A DNA stretch of 64,000 nucleotides from Streptosporangium sp. NBC_01756 (GTDB lineage: Bacteria > Actinomycetota > Actinomycetes > Streptosporangiales > Streptosporangiaceae). The stretch covers positions 2,108,001 through 2,172,000 of the forward strand of contig NZ_CP109130.1 of assembly GCF_035917975.1 (NCBI RefSeq), in the 5' to 3' direction. Under the pieces are notes generated by a model that saw only the letters and a list, made by a program, of their open reading frames with translations, searched no databases and had not been told where the DNA came from. The translations under genes were made by a program, and so were the position numbers. Shown piece by piece: positions 16,799 through 24,726 of this stretch (position 1 is the first letter of the stretch; the number at the start of each line of letters is the position of its first letter).

Positions 16799-17451
16799 GC
16801 ATCCGAGTGATCGTCGCCGACGACCAGGAGATCGCCCGCACCGGGCTGGTGATGATCCTTGACGCCCAACCGGGCATCGAGGTCGTCGGCGAGGCCGCCG
16901 ACGGACGGCGAGCCGTCGAACTCGCGCGGCGCCTGCGCCCCGACGTGTGCCTGTTCGACATTCGCATGCCCGTCCTCGACGGCATCGAGGCCACCCGCTC
17001 CCTCGCCGGACCGAACGTCGCCGACCCGCTCGCCGTCGTCGTCATCACCACCTTCGACCTCGATGACTACGTCTACGCCGCCCTGCGAGCCGGTGCCCGG
17101 GGTTTTCTGCTCAAGAACGCCGGCGCCGCCATGCTCTCCCAGGCCATCCACGCCGCCGCCACCGGCGACGCGCTCATCGCCCCGAGTGTCACCGCACGGC
17201 TGCTCAGCGCCTTCGCCGGCGCCGGGCCCGTCTCACCGCCGGCGCACCCCGTCGAGACGCTCACGGACCGGGAAGAGCAGATCCTGGCCACCGTGGCACG
17301 CGGACGGACCAACAACGAGATCGCCGATGCGCTCCACATCTCCCTCAGCACCGTCAAGTCCCACATCGCCAGCCTGATGGCCAAGCTCGGTGCCCGCAAC
17401 CGCGTCGAGATCGCCATGTGGGCCTATGAGACCAACCGCGTCAAGAACTGA
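16795..17451 (+). CDS. NarL/FixJ-family response regulator
   Basis: 218 residues. The receiver domain has acidic DD near residues 9-10 (VIVADDQEIA), the phospho-acceptor Asp in CLFDIRMPVLDGIEA and the conserved Lys in FLLKNAG. The C-terminal LuxR helix-turn-helix begins LTDREEQILATVARGRTN. It is the cognate partner of the preceding kinase by translational coupling. Its 3' end overlaps the convergent DUF2306 gene by 11 bp. Confidence 0.94.
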   Translation: MSIRVIVADDQEIARTGLVMILDAQPGIEVVGEAADGRRAVELARRLRPDVCLFDIRMPVLDGIEATRSLAGPNVADPLAVVVITTFDLDDYVYAALRAGARGFLLKNAGAAMLSQAIHAAATGDALIAPSVTARLLSAFAGAGPVSPPAHPVETLTDREEQILATVARGRTNNEIADALHISLSTVKSHIASLMAKLGARNRVEIAMWAYETNRVKN

Positions 17452-18190
17452 GCCGGGTACGGGGCCGGACGGCCGATCGCCTACGGATGATCCATTCGGC
17501 CACGGCGAGGTTGATCACCCAGCCCGCGCCCACGAGCAGCGCTCTGGGGAACTCTCCGGGCGTGCCGAAGAACAGGAACCAGAACAGGTGGGTCAGCGCC
17601 TGCGTACCCGCACCCAGGCCGATCGCATAACCGCGGATCATCCAGGCGCGGTGCCGGACGACGTTCCGCCGCCGGATCGCGGCGAAACCGAGAACAAGGG
17701 CCAGGACCATGACCGAGCCGAACAGGAGCCGGAAGACGGCGAGGAGATCGCCGTCGCCGTCAGGGCGGGGATAGAACAGGGTCATCCACAGCCCCGAAAG
17801 CGCTGCGACGAGTCCGCACGGGACCAGGACCCGCCCGGCGACGCGGTGCCAGCCGGGCCTGCGGCGGCGGAAACGGGGGACGAACTGAAAGGCCCCCAGC
17901 ACGCCGTACAAGGTGGCGCTGATGATGTGCAGCACCACGGGCAGGGGCACCGCGAAGAACCGCGCGTTCTCCGGCGTGATCTCCGCGCCGCCCGTCAGCT
18001 CGGTCAGGCGGACGGCACCGGCGATCATGGGAACGGCGCTGAGCACGATCAGCGCCGCGGGCACGAACCACTCCGCCCTGGTGGAGGAGACTACGGCGGA
18101 CGTTCCTGCCGTGTTCCGGTCATCCGCCGGCCGGCCGCTCCGCGGCGACTGCGGAGACCTGAGCTGTCCTGTCACGCTCTCATCGGTCAT
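17441..18190 (-). CDS. DUF2306-domain membrane protein
   Basis: 249 residues from ATG 18190. A disordered N-terminus of about 40 residues is followed by several membrane helices (FVPAALIVLSAVPMIAGAV, then LHIISATLYGVLGAFQFVPR). The conserved pattern PGWHRVAGRVL and the segment RNVVRHRAWMIRGYAIGLGA with paired His are typical of DUF2306. Function of the family is not established. It is convergent with the two-component system and may be a target of it, though this is inference. Confidence 0.85.
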   Translation of the reverse strand: MTDESVTGQLRSPQSPRSGRPADDRNTAGTSAVVSSTRAEWFVPAALIVLSAVPMIAGAVRLTELTGGAEITPENARFFAVPLPVVLHIISATLYGVLGAFQFVPRFRRRRPGWHRVAGRVLVPCGLVAALSGLWMTLFYPRPDGDGDLLAVFRLLFGSVMVLALVLGFAAIRRRNVVRHRAWMIRGYAIGLGAGTQALTHLFWFLFFGTPGEFPRALLVGAGWVINLAVAEWIIRRRSAVRPRTRLSS

Positions 18191-18521
18191 GACCTGATCG
18201 TGGCGGCTGAGACGGCGGCGGCCCATCGGCAGAACGGCCTGATCTGAGTCGGCCGATCATCCACCGATCAGGCGTACTTTCGGCTGATGAGTCGTCTGCG
18301 CAGGCCTTCTCCGCTGATTTTTCGTGGCTCGGGACACACTTGCCGCCGTCCGGTCGGCGATACCTCCGTCTTCTCACTGTCACAGGTGCTCACGAGGAGG
18401 CCGGTGTAGGCACTCAGTGGGCCCAGGCGATCTGTCCGGTGAGTGAGCCCGGGATGATCAAGGCATCCCTCAGCTCTCCCACTGCGGACGCCGATGGCCA
18501 TCGCCACGTGACCCGTAAGCC
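18191..18521. other. Intergenic region without a supportable gene
   Basis: 331 bp upstream of DUF2306. A 79-codon minus-strand frame here has no family signature and irregular codon use. The region likely contains the DUF2306 promoter plus decayed sequence belonging to the neighbouring PIN-domain remnant. Confidence 0.4.
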
Positions 18522-18630
18522 TCAGACTCCGACGACCTTGACGGTTTTCCCGCAGAGCCTGGCCATGTCGTCCTCGTCGGAGGTGAGCACGTCTGCGTTC
18601 ACGGCTTCACCATGCAGCCCTGGACTCAGT
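18522..18630 (-). pseudogene. C-terminal tail of a PIN-domain toxin gene
   Basis: The minus-strand frame ending at TGA 18524-18522 reads HGEAVNADVLTSDEDDMARL followed by a Val-rich end (KTVKVVGV). The ADVLTSDEDDM segment is the C-terminal PIN motif with acidic active-site residues. No N-terminal half is present; upstream sequence runs into the secreted-protein gene. Confidence 0.65.
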
Positions 18631-19429
18631 TCCTCTTCGAGGGAGCTTCGATCTTCATCGGCGACTCCTCGAACAAGCTGCCCGACCTGGGAAGGTCGTC
18701 GGCCTCGATGACCAGATCCTCGGGCGGCGGCTCGATGGTCACCTGGGCGCCCCAGCCGGTGAAGCGCAGGTCGGAACTGAGACCCAGCTCGTAGTTGTCA
18801 TTCGTCCGCTGAGAGGTCGTGGTGGTCAGGCGGGTGACCCTGCCCTTGGCATCGAACCAGAGCGCCCAGGCAACCTTCTCGCCGCGTCCCGACCACCCAC
18901 CGAAAGGCCGACCGGGGATCTTGGAGGTATAGATGGTGCCCTTGGCTGCACGCGGGCCGACGGAGGAGGCGGTGGCGAGCAGCGCCCGCAGCGTACCCGG
19001 CTCGAAGAGATCGACCGTGGCATCCATGGGACTGGACTCGGGCCATCGACTGCGCACCCACTTCTTGCCCGGTGGCAGCTTACCGATCAACTCACCGCCC
19101 GAGGCGTAGTACGCACCTTCGACTTTAATGAGCAGTGTCGGGAAGAGAGTGTCTGCTTCCAGACTCTCGGAGAGAACCGGCGAGTAAAACGTGCTGATGT
19201 CATCCGTTTCCACCAACCCTCCCTTACGGAATCCGGCGACGCGCGTAGTCCGGATGGTGGCGAATTGCTTACCGTCGGCCGACATACGGGTGATCAGGGA
19301 GACGGTGACGCCCCTGCCGGGCACGATCTGCGTGCGGAGCGCTTTGATCGGATCGGGAGTATCAGCACGGGCGGGCAGCGGCGTGAGCAGGATGAGGCTC
19401 ACGACGAGACCGGTGGCGATCCTTCTCAT
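18626..19429 (-). CDS. Secreted protein, LolA/LprG-like fold suspected
   Basis: 267 residues from ATG 19429 with AAGGAA upstream. A clean Sec signal peptide (MRRIATGLVVSLILLTPLPA, cleaved near ARA-DT) precedes a beta-rich domain. The C-terminal pattern GRVTRLTTTTSQRTND with VTIEPPPEDLV resembles actinomycete LolA/LppX-like proteins with a hydrophobic cavity. No lipobox Cys is present. The similarity is weak and the role is unknown. No operon partner. Confidence 0.6.
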   Translation of the reverse strand: MRRIATGLVVSLILLTPLPARADTPDPIKALRTQIVPGRGVTVSLITRMSADGKQFATIRTTRVAGFRKGGLVETDDISTFYSPVLSESLEADTLFPTLLIKVEGAYYASGGELIGKLPPGKKWVRSRWPESSPMDATVDLFEPGTLRALLATASSVGPRAAKGTIYTSKIPGRPFGGWSGRGEKVAWALWFDAKGRVTRLTTTTSQRTNDNYELGLSSDLRFTGWGAQVTIEPPPEDLVIEADDLPRSGSLFEESPMKIEAPSKRN

Positions 19430-19519
19430 TCGATTTCCTTCGGTGTCCGGAGAGAAAGGAGATCTTTTCAGTCGAAGATCACGCTGTCGTCTCAAATATG
19501 AGCCCGGCTTATAAGATCC

Positions 19520-19577
19520 TTCCCGGGTAGGTCACCTAGCTTGATGTCGGTGCCGCCGATCCCGCAGTGGCCCCCGA
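19520..19577. repeat. Dispersed repeat, copy C (shortest)
   Basis: Shares GTCACC.AGCTTGA.GTCGG and GTGCCGCCGAT with copy B. Minus-strand reading gives GGTDIKLGD and then diverges. It lies in the 550-bp gap 19430-19979 with a hydrolase remnant. Confidence 0.55.
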
Positions 19578-19659
19578 GACGCGGCGTTGTCGGCGTCGAA
19601 CTGTAGTCGCGCGGACTGCCCGCCGAACCGGTCGGGTGAAAGGCGTTCGGGCCCGGAGG

Positions 19660-19806
19660 TCAGCGGAGCAGCGCCCGGCGCAGCGCAGCCACCCGTTCGG
19701 CGGCGGCCCGGCGGCTGACCTCCGCGTCGGGCACCATCACGTCGAAGCCGTGGAAGGCCCCAGAGTAGAGGTGAAACTCGGTGGAGACGCGATCCCCTCG
19801 CAACAG
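19660..19806 (-). pseudogene. C-terminal fragment of an alpha/beta-hydrolase (esterase)
   Basis: The minus-strand frame ending at TGA 19662-19660 reads TEFHLYSGAFHGFDVMVPDA then EVSRRAAAERVAALRRALLR. This is the conserved end of HSL-family (Abhydrolase_3) esterases, including the catalytic His in GAFHGF. Upstream sequence is no longer hydrolase-like and the nucleophile region is missing. Confidence 0.75.
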
Positions 19807-19940
19807 CCTGGCAACCCCACTGCCATCGGAGGCCGCACTCGGCCTGTTGGAGAGCGGCGATGGCCGCCCGAGCTGGAAGTCAGGGGCAGGACAGCTCCCC
19901 GTGGTGACCGCACCCGCTCCGCCGGGCGGTCCGCGGTTCC

Positions 19941-19999
19941 CCTAAGCGGCTTCGAGTCCCTTAAGCGGCTTCGAGTCCCCTAAGCGGCTTCGAGCGCCT
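19941..19999. repeat. Three tandem copies of a 19-bp unit at a gene 3' end
   Basis: TAAGCGGCTTCGAGTCCC-type units start at 19943, 19962 and 19981. The third overlaps the end of the STAS gene, so each copy repeats its last codons and stop (LEAA-stop on the minus strand). Confidence 0.85.
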
Positions 20000-20345
20000 C
20001 GGCGACGGAGGGGAACACCTCGAACACCTGGGTCAGGCCGGCGAGGTTGAGCCGTCGTGCCAGGTTGCCCTGGATGCCGGTCAGGATGAACCGGACCCCT
20101 CTGACCTGGCCCTGATGACGTGCCTGGAGCAGCTCCCCGATGCCCGAGGAGTCACAGAAGGTGAGGGCGGAGAGATCGAGGATCAGGGTCTGCGACTGCA
20201 GGGCGGCCCAGGCCCTGTTCATCTCCGCCCGTAGGATGGGGGTGTGGTAATGATCCAGCTCGCCACTGGCCCGCACGACGAGCGTCGTACCGTGCAGGCC
20301 GGATGTGGCGGCGAAACTCGGCTCCGGCTCGTTTCCGACTAACAT
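19980..20345 (-). CDS. STAS-domain anti-sigma factor antagonist
   Basis: 121 residues from ATG 20345 (GAGGG 8 nt upstream; an ATG at 20378 would add 11 Gly/Arg-rich residues). The SpoIIAA/RsbV-like STAS fold is marked by VVRASGELDHYHTPILRAEM and the phosphorylation motif ALTFCDSSGIGELLQA with adjacent Ser residues. It would bind a kinase anti-sigma factor when unphosphorylated, releasing a SigB/SigF-type factor. No anti-sigma or phosphatase gene is adjacent. Confidence 0.9.
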   Translation of the reverse strand: MLVGNEPEPSFAATSGLHGTTLVVRASGELDHYHTPILRAEMNRAWAALQSQTLILDLSALTFCDSSGIGELLQARHQGQVRGVRFILTGIQGNLARRLNLAGLTQVFEVFPSVAEALEAA

Positions 20346-20521
20346 GATCAACCCTCTACCCCGGCCTCTCCCAGCCATGTAACTTTCTCACACGGCACAG
20401 GTCCCCTTGACAGGCCGGGTATGGAGGCGGCGGCCTCACGACCTCACCAGGGCCGAGGACGTACAAAGTTGTCGGTGAGCTGGCGTAGTCTCTCTCAAAC
20501 TCCAACAAAAAGGAGTATGAG

Positions 20522-20617
20522 GTGAAAAGAGTACGGATCGTTCATAGGCCCCGGCCGCCCCGGAAGCCCGTCCCTCTTGACCTCCGCACGCCCTCAGGGC
20601 GCCATCTTCCGTTCTGA
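20522..20617 (+). CDS. Possible 31-residue basic peptide
   Basis: GTG at 20522 has AGGAG at 20511-20515, preceded by an A-rich stretch, a strong translation-start context for this genome. The product is Arg/Pro-rich, beginning MKRVRIVHRPRPPRKP, with no hydrophobic helix or Cys. It overlaps the 3' end of the convergent APC permease by 24 bp. No family is recognised. It could be a chance frame. Confidence 0.35.
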   Translation: MKRVRIVHRPRPPRKPVPLDLRTPSGRHLPF

Positions 20618-21964
20618 GTCTCCCTCGGGACGGTCGCCCTGTCCCACCAGAAACAGCCGGTTCACGAACCAGAGAACCACGCCCACGGCGATCAGCCCAC
20701 CCGCCCGGAGATAGACGTCGCCGGCGCGCCCCGTGAAGGGCAGCGCCAGGACAAGGCAGACCACCGCGCCCAGCACCGGCATCCAGCTCGGTGCCCGGTA
20801 GTGGCCGTGCTCCACCCGGTCCTTGCGGAGGACCAGCACTGCCACGTTGACCATGGCGAACACACACAGCAGCAGGAGCACCGTCGTGTCCGCCAGGTTG
20901 CCCACATCGCCCGTGGCGACCAGCACCGCAGCGATGCCCACGGTGAACACGATGGCGACCCACGGGGATGACCTCGTGGGATGGACCGCCGCGAAGACCT
21001 TCGGCACGATCCCCTCACGCGCCATGCCGTACACCAGACGTGAGGCCATGAGCATGTTGATCAGCGCGGTGTTACCCACCGCGAGCAGCGCGATCAGCGC
21101 GAACAGCTTGGGTGGGAAGGCCAGCCCCGCGACCTTGACGACCTCCAGGAGCGGGCCGGTCGAACGCTTCAGCGTCTCGGTGTCCACCAGCATGGTCGCG
21201 GTGAACGCCACCGCCAGGTAGATCACCGCGGCCACGATCAGGCCGCCGAAGAGCGCACGCGGGTAGTCGCTCTGCGGGTCCTTGGACTCCTCCGCCAGGT
21301 TGACCGAGTCCTCGAAGCCGAGCAGCGCGTAGAAGGCGAGGGCGGTGCCGCCGAGGACACCGAGGAACGCGCCGTTGACCGGGTGGAACGAAAGTGCCCT
21401 GGCGGGATCGCCCGCGCCCGACAGCAGTGCGTAGATCCCGATCGCGATGACGACCAGCAGGCCGAACGCCTCGATGACGGTCAGGACGACGTTGACCTTG
21501 ATCGACTCGGAGATCCCGGCGAAGTTCACCAGCGCCACGACGCCGAGGAAGATGAGCGCGCCGACGACGACCGGCAGGGTGACGAACTCCCCCAGGTAGT
21601 CGCCGCCGAACGCCCGGGCCGCGGCGCTCGCCGAGGTGATGCCGCTCATCAGTACGGCGAAAGCCACGATGAAGGTGACAAAGGGGATGTTGAACGCCTT
21701 GTTCGCATAAAGCGCCGCTCCGGCGGCCTGCGGATATTTCCCGACAAGCTCGGCATAGGCCGACGCGGTCAGCGCGGCCAGCACGAAGGCGACGAGGAAC
21801 GGTGCCCACAGGGCCCCGCCGACGTATCCGGCCACCTTCCCGACCAGGGCGTATATCCCCGCGCCGAGGATGTCGCCTATCACGAACAGCAGGAGGACCC
21901 GGCGTCCGATCACCCGCTTGAGCGAGTGCTGGGCAGGACCAGGACCAACGATCGCCTCAGCCAT
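20594..21964 (-). CDS. APC-superfamily amino acid permease
   Basis: 456 residues and about 12 membrane helices. The first helix has the substrate-binding glycine motif VIGDILGAGIYALVG. The segment FYALLGFEDSVNLAEESKDP is the conserved helix-6 region with GFE. It imports or exchanges an amino acid or polyamine; substrate not predictable. Downstream hairpin not obvious. The start ATG 21964 is followed by a short hydrophilic N-terminus. Confidence 0.92.
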   Translation of the reverse strand: MAEAIVGPGPAQHSLKRVIGRRVLLLFVIGDILGAGIYALVGKVAGYVGGALWAPFLVAFVLAALTASAYAELVGKYPQAAGAALYANKAFNIPFVTFIVAFAVLMSGITSASAAARAFGGDYLGEFVTLPVVVGALIFLGVVALVNFAGISESIKVNVVLTVIEAFGLLVVIAIGIYALLSGAGDPARALSFHPVNGAFLGVLGGTALAFYALLGFEDSVNLAEESKDPQSDYPRALFGGLIVAAVIYLAVAFTATMLVDTETLKRSTGPLLEVVKVAGLAFPPKLFALIALLAVGNTALINMLMASRLVYGMAREGIVPKVFAAVHPTRSSPWVAIVFTVGIAAVLVATGDVGNLADTTVLLLLCVFAMVNVAVLVLRKDRVEHGHYRAPSWMPVLGAVVCLVLALPFTGRAGDVYLRAGGLIAVGVVLWFVNRLFLVGQGDRPEGDSERKMAP

Positions 21965-22098
21965 ACATCCCTCTTACCCCACGCGCATCAGGAATCACCC
22001 TGAGTCACAAGAATCTCCTTCTGTAAGCGTGCTGAAAGTGATCCGCAAGGACGGCTGCCTACTGTCCCGTCTGTCACGAAATGCAATGAAAGGCAGAA

Positions 22099-22482
22099 AT
22101 GCTCACCGCTCTCACCTCCCGCCGTATCGCCGTCGCCGTTGCGGGGGTCGCTCTTCTCTCGATGACCGCCGCCTGCGGCTCCGGCAACGCCGCGCTCTGC
22201 ACCGAGGCGCAGCAGCTCATCACGGGCTACACCTCGTCCATGGCGGCCAACGTCGGCGACCTGGAGAAGTTCAACCAGGCGAACCAGAAGCTCGGCGAGG
22301 ACCTGAAGGCACTGGCCGCCAAGTCCGACGGCGACGTGGCCTCCGCGCTGAACGACGTCGCCGCCTCCATGGGCGGCTTGAAGATCGACGCCAAGGACCC
22401 GTCCGCGGCCGCCGCCGCGGTGCCGGAGTTCAGCAAGAAGCTGACCGAGGCCGGCGTCAAGCTCCAGACCTCCTGTTCCTAG
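22099..22482 (+). CDS. Small secreted lipoprotein, unknown function
   Basis: 127 residues. The signal peptide ends MTAAC (Cys26), a plausible lipobox. The mature 100 residues are helical and Ala/Lys-rich with two further Cys (residues 34 and 126), which may bridge the ends of a helical bundle. AAAGGCAG precedes the ATG. No family recognised. Three hairpins follow the gene. Confidence 0.75.
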   Translation: MLTALTSRRIAVAVAGVALLSMTAACGSGNAALCTEAQQLITGYTSSMAANVGDLEKFNQANQKLGEDLKALAAKSDGDVASALNDVAASMGGLKIDAKDPSAAAAAVPEFSKKLTEAGVKLQTSCS

Positions 22483-22491
22483 CGAAGCCCG

Positions 22492-22513
22492 TGCCTCCCG
22501 GGAACGGGAGGCA
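22492..22513 (+). terminator. 9-bp GNRA-type hairpin
   Basis: TGCCTCCCG and CGGGAGGCA enclose GGAA, 9 bp after the lipoprotein stop. Confidence 0.6.
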
Positions 22514-22519
22514 TCTCCC

Positions 22520-22571
22520 GGTACGGCCGCCGCTCCGCCTGCGGGGGGCAGCGCGGCGCGGCGGCCGTACC
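22520..22571. terminator. 14-bp stem-loop
   Basis: GGTACGGCCGCCGC (22520-22533) is the exact reverse complement of 22558-22571, enclosing a 24-nt G-rich loop. Confidence 0.45.
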
Positions 22572-22575
22572 GGCC

Positions 22576-22618
22576 AAAGCGGAGAGCTCCTGCCACCGCG
22601 GCAGGAGCTCTCCGCTTT
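22576..22618. terminator. 19-bp perfect hairpin
   Basis: AAAGCGGAGAGCTCCTGCC (22576-22594) pairs fully with 22600-22618 around ACCGC. It starts with AAA and ends with TTT, giving a weak U-tract in both directions. It separates the lipoprotein gene from the convergent glycosyltransferase. An 18-bp tandem duplication (22621-22656) follows. Confidence 0.8.
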
Positions 22619-22681
22619 CCCGCCCGCGCCGTACGACCCGCCCGCGCCGTACGACCCGGCCGACGACCGGGACGGCCGGCG

Positions 22682-23794
22682 TCAGCCCCGGCCCGTGCGA
22701 GCCTGCCGGTAGCACTGCTCGAAGCCCTCCAGCACCGCCGGCCACGAACTGCGGACGGGCTCGGTCTCCCGGTTGTGCGCCGCGATCGACTCACGCAGCT
22801 CGCGGTCGCCGACCAGCCTGGCCACCGACGCGACCAGATCGTCGAAACTCCGCCCGAGTAGCCCCTCCTTGCCAGGACGGACGAAGTCGGCCACCCCGCT
22901 CTGAGCCCGCGCGACCACCGGGATGCCCGCCGCCCTGGCCTCCAGTGCGGCCAGGCCGAAGGACTCGCGGGGCGCCGGAGCCACGAACACGTCGGCCGAG
23001 GCGAGCAGCTCGCGGATCCGGTCACGGCTGTAGCGGCCGGGCAGCGAGACCCAGTCGCTCATCCCGTTGGCCCGCAGATAGCGCTCCATCTGCGAGCGCG
23101 CCGGGCCGTCCCCGACGATGGTGGCCCGCATCCGCGTCTCCTGCGGCACCCGGGCGCGGGCCTCCTTCAGCAGCCGGAGCAGCCGGACGGGCTGCTTGCG
23201 GGGGGCCAGCCGCCCCACCGCGACGACGTGGACGGCCCCGTCACCGGGCTCGCGCCGGACCAGGGCGGCGGAACGCCAGCCGGAGACGTCGAGGCCGTTG
23301 GAGACCACGTGCACCGGCACCTGGCGCCCGGCCACCCCGCGGATCGGCAGCGCCGCGGCTTCGCTCACCGCGGTGCCCACCAATCCCCAGCGGTGCCACT
23401 CGAACACCAGCCGCAGCCCCCGGTAGAGCGCCCGGGTGACCGGATCCCACATGCTGTGCACGGTCACGACCACGGGCAGGCCCATCCGCACGGCCGCGCG
23501 GACACCCATCCAGGCGAACGGCGAGACCGCCCCGGTGTGCACGTGCACCACATCGGGGCGCCGCGCTCTCATCAGCCGCAGCAGATGCCCCACCCCGAAC
23601 GGATGGACCGGCAGATCAGCGGGGAGCTTGGCGACGATCCGGTAGACACCGGACAGGGGCTCTCCGGGAGTCGCGGTCGCCACCTCGACCTCGTGACCCG
23701 CCTCCCTCTGCATCCGGACCAGATCGCCGACCTGCACCTCGATCCCGCCGAGACGCGGCAGGTAACAGTCACTGACGTGGAGGATCCTCACCAT
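22682..23794 (-). CDS. GT4-family glycosyltransferase
   Basis: 370 residues from ATG 23794. The N-terminal Rossmann domain starts VRILHVSDCYLPRLGGIEVQ, with the GGIE loop of GT4 enzymes. The C-terminal domain has the nucleotide-sugar segment VGRLAPRKQPVRLLRLL and the E-x7-E motif PRESFGLAALEARAAG. It transfers a sugar, often GlcNAc, Man or Glc, in the cytoplasm. A PIG-L deacetylase is divergent from it 106 bp away, a pairing known from mycothiol (MshA/MshB) and bacillithiol pathways; identity with those is not shown here. Confidence 0.9.
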   Translation of the reverse strand: MVRILHVSDCYLPRLGGIEVQVGDLVRMQREAGHEVEVATATPGEPLSGVYRIVAKLPADLPVHPFGVGHLLRLMRARRPDVVHVHTGAVSPFAWMGVRAAVRMGLPVVVTVHSMWDPVTRALYRGLRLVFEWHRWGLVGTAVSEAAALPIRGVAGRQVPVHVVSNGLDVSGWRSAALVRREPGDGAVHVVAVGRLAPRKQPVRLLRLLKEARARVPQETRMRATIVGDGPARSQMERYLRANGMSDWVSLPGRYSRDRIRELLASADVFVAPAPRESFGLAALEARAAGIPVVARAQSGVADFVRPGKEGLLGRSFDDLVASVARLVGDRELRESIAAHNRETEPVRSSWPAVLEGFEQCYRQARTGRG

Positions 23795-23900
23795 GCCAGC
23801 GTAGCCCCGCGTGAGATCATGCCTGCGTGCCCATAAGGGCGGACCCCTCCCCAGACGACACGAACGGAAGTGAGCCGCGATCAACACCGTCAAAACAGCC

Positions 23901-24692
23901 GTGTTCTTCCATGCCCATCCCGACGACGAGGCCCTGCTGACCGCGGGCACCATGGCGCTGCTCGCCGCCGAGGGACACCGCGTGGTGCTCGTCGTGGCGA
24001 CCTCCGGCGAACGCGGTCAGGCCGACCTCGAACCCGGCGAGGCCCTGGCCGCCGCGCGCATCGCCGAGCTCTACAAGTCGGCGGCGGCGCTCGGCTGCGC
24101 CCGGGTGGTCAACCTCGGCTACGGAGACTCCGGGCTGGCACCCGGCGGCGGGATCGCCGACGACCGGCCGGACAACGCGTTCATCGACGCCGACGCCGAG
24201 GACGCCGCCCGGCGGCTCGCCGCGATCCTCACCGAGGAGGACGCCGACCTGCTGACGACCTACGATCCCGCCGGAGGCTACGGGCACCCCGACCACGTCC
24301 AGGTGCACCGGGTCGGCGGCCGGGCCGCCGAGCTCGCCGGCACCCCGATCGTGCTGGAGGCCACGGTCAACCGCGACCCCCTGCTCAAAGGGCTCCGGCT
24401 GGTCCGCAGGTTCTACCCCCAGTTGGACATCCGCGCCTTCGAGCAGGCCTACTCCCCCGGCAAGGAGATCACCCACCGGGTCGGCGTGCGGCGTTTCGCC
24501 CGCCAGAAGCGGGCGAGCATGGCTGCCCACGCGTCCCAGGCCACCGGCGCGGACACCCGCACGCTCGGCGTCATGCTCAAGGTGCCGCATCCCCTCTACC
24601 GTCTCGTCTTCGGCACCGAGTGGTACGTCCGGCGCGGCCTGCCGTCCGGCACCAGGATGAGCCACCCCTTCGATGTTCCTTCCAAAGGTTGA
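23901..24692 (+). CDS. PIG-L-family N-acetylglucosamine deacetylase
   Basis: 263 residues from GTG 23901. Zinc-binding motifs are HAHPDDE (residues 4-10) and GHPDH in YDPAGGYGHPDHVQVHR. The product removes an N-acetyl group from a GlcNAc-type substrate. The first strand of the fold (NTVKTAVFFHAHP) is coded upstream of the GTG, but the only codons there before a TGA are non-standard. An ATC at 23880 has GGAAG 9 nt upstream, so initiation at ATC is possible. Followed after 34 bp by an UPF0104-like membrane protein. Confidence 0.9.
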   Translation: MFFHAHPDDEALLTAGTMALLAAEGHRVVLVVATSGERGQADLEPGEALAAARIAELYKSAAALGCARVVNLGYGDSGLAPGGGIADDRPDNAFIDADAEDAARRLAAILTEEDADLLTTYDPAGGYGHPDHVQVHRVGGRAAELAGTPIVLEATVNRDPLLKGLRLVRRFYPQLDIRAFEQAYSPGKEITHRVGVRRFARQKRASMAAHASQATGADTRTLGVMLKVPHPLYRLVFGTEWYVRRGLPSGTRMSHPFDVPSKG

Positions 24693-24726
24693 GCCGCCAA
24701 CCGGCAAACTGGTGTGAGGAGGTTAC

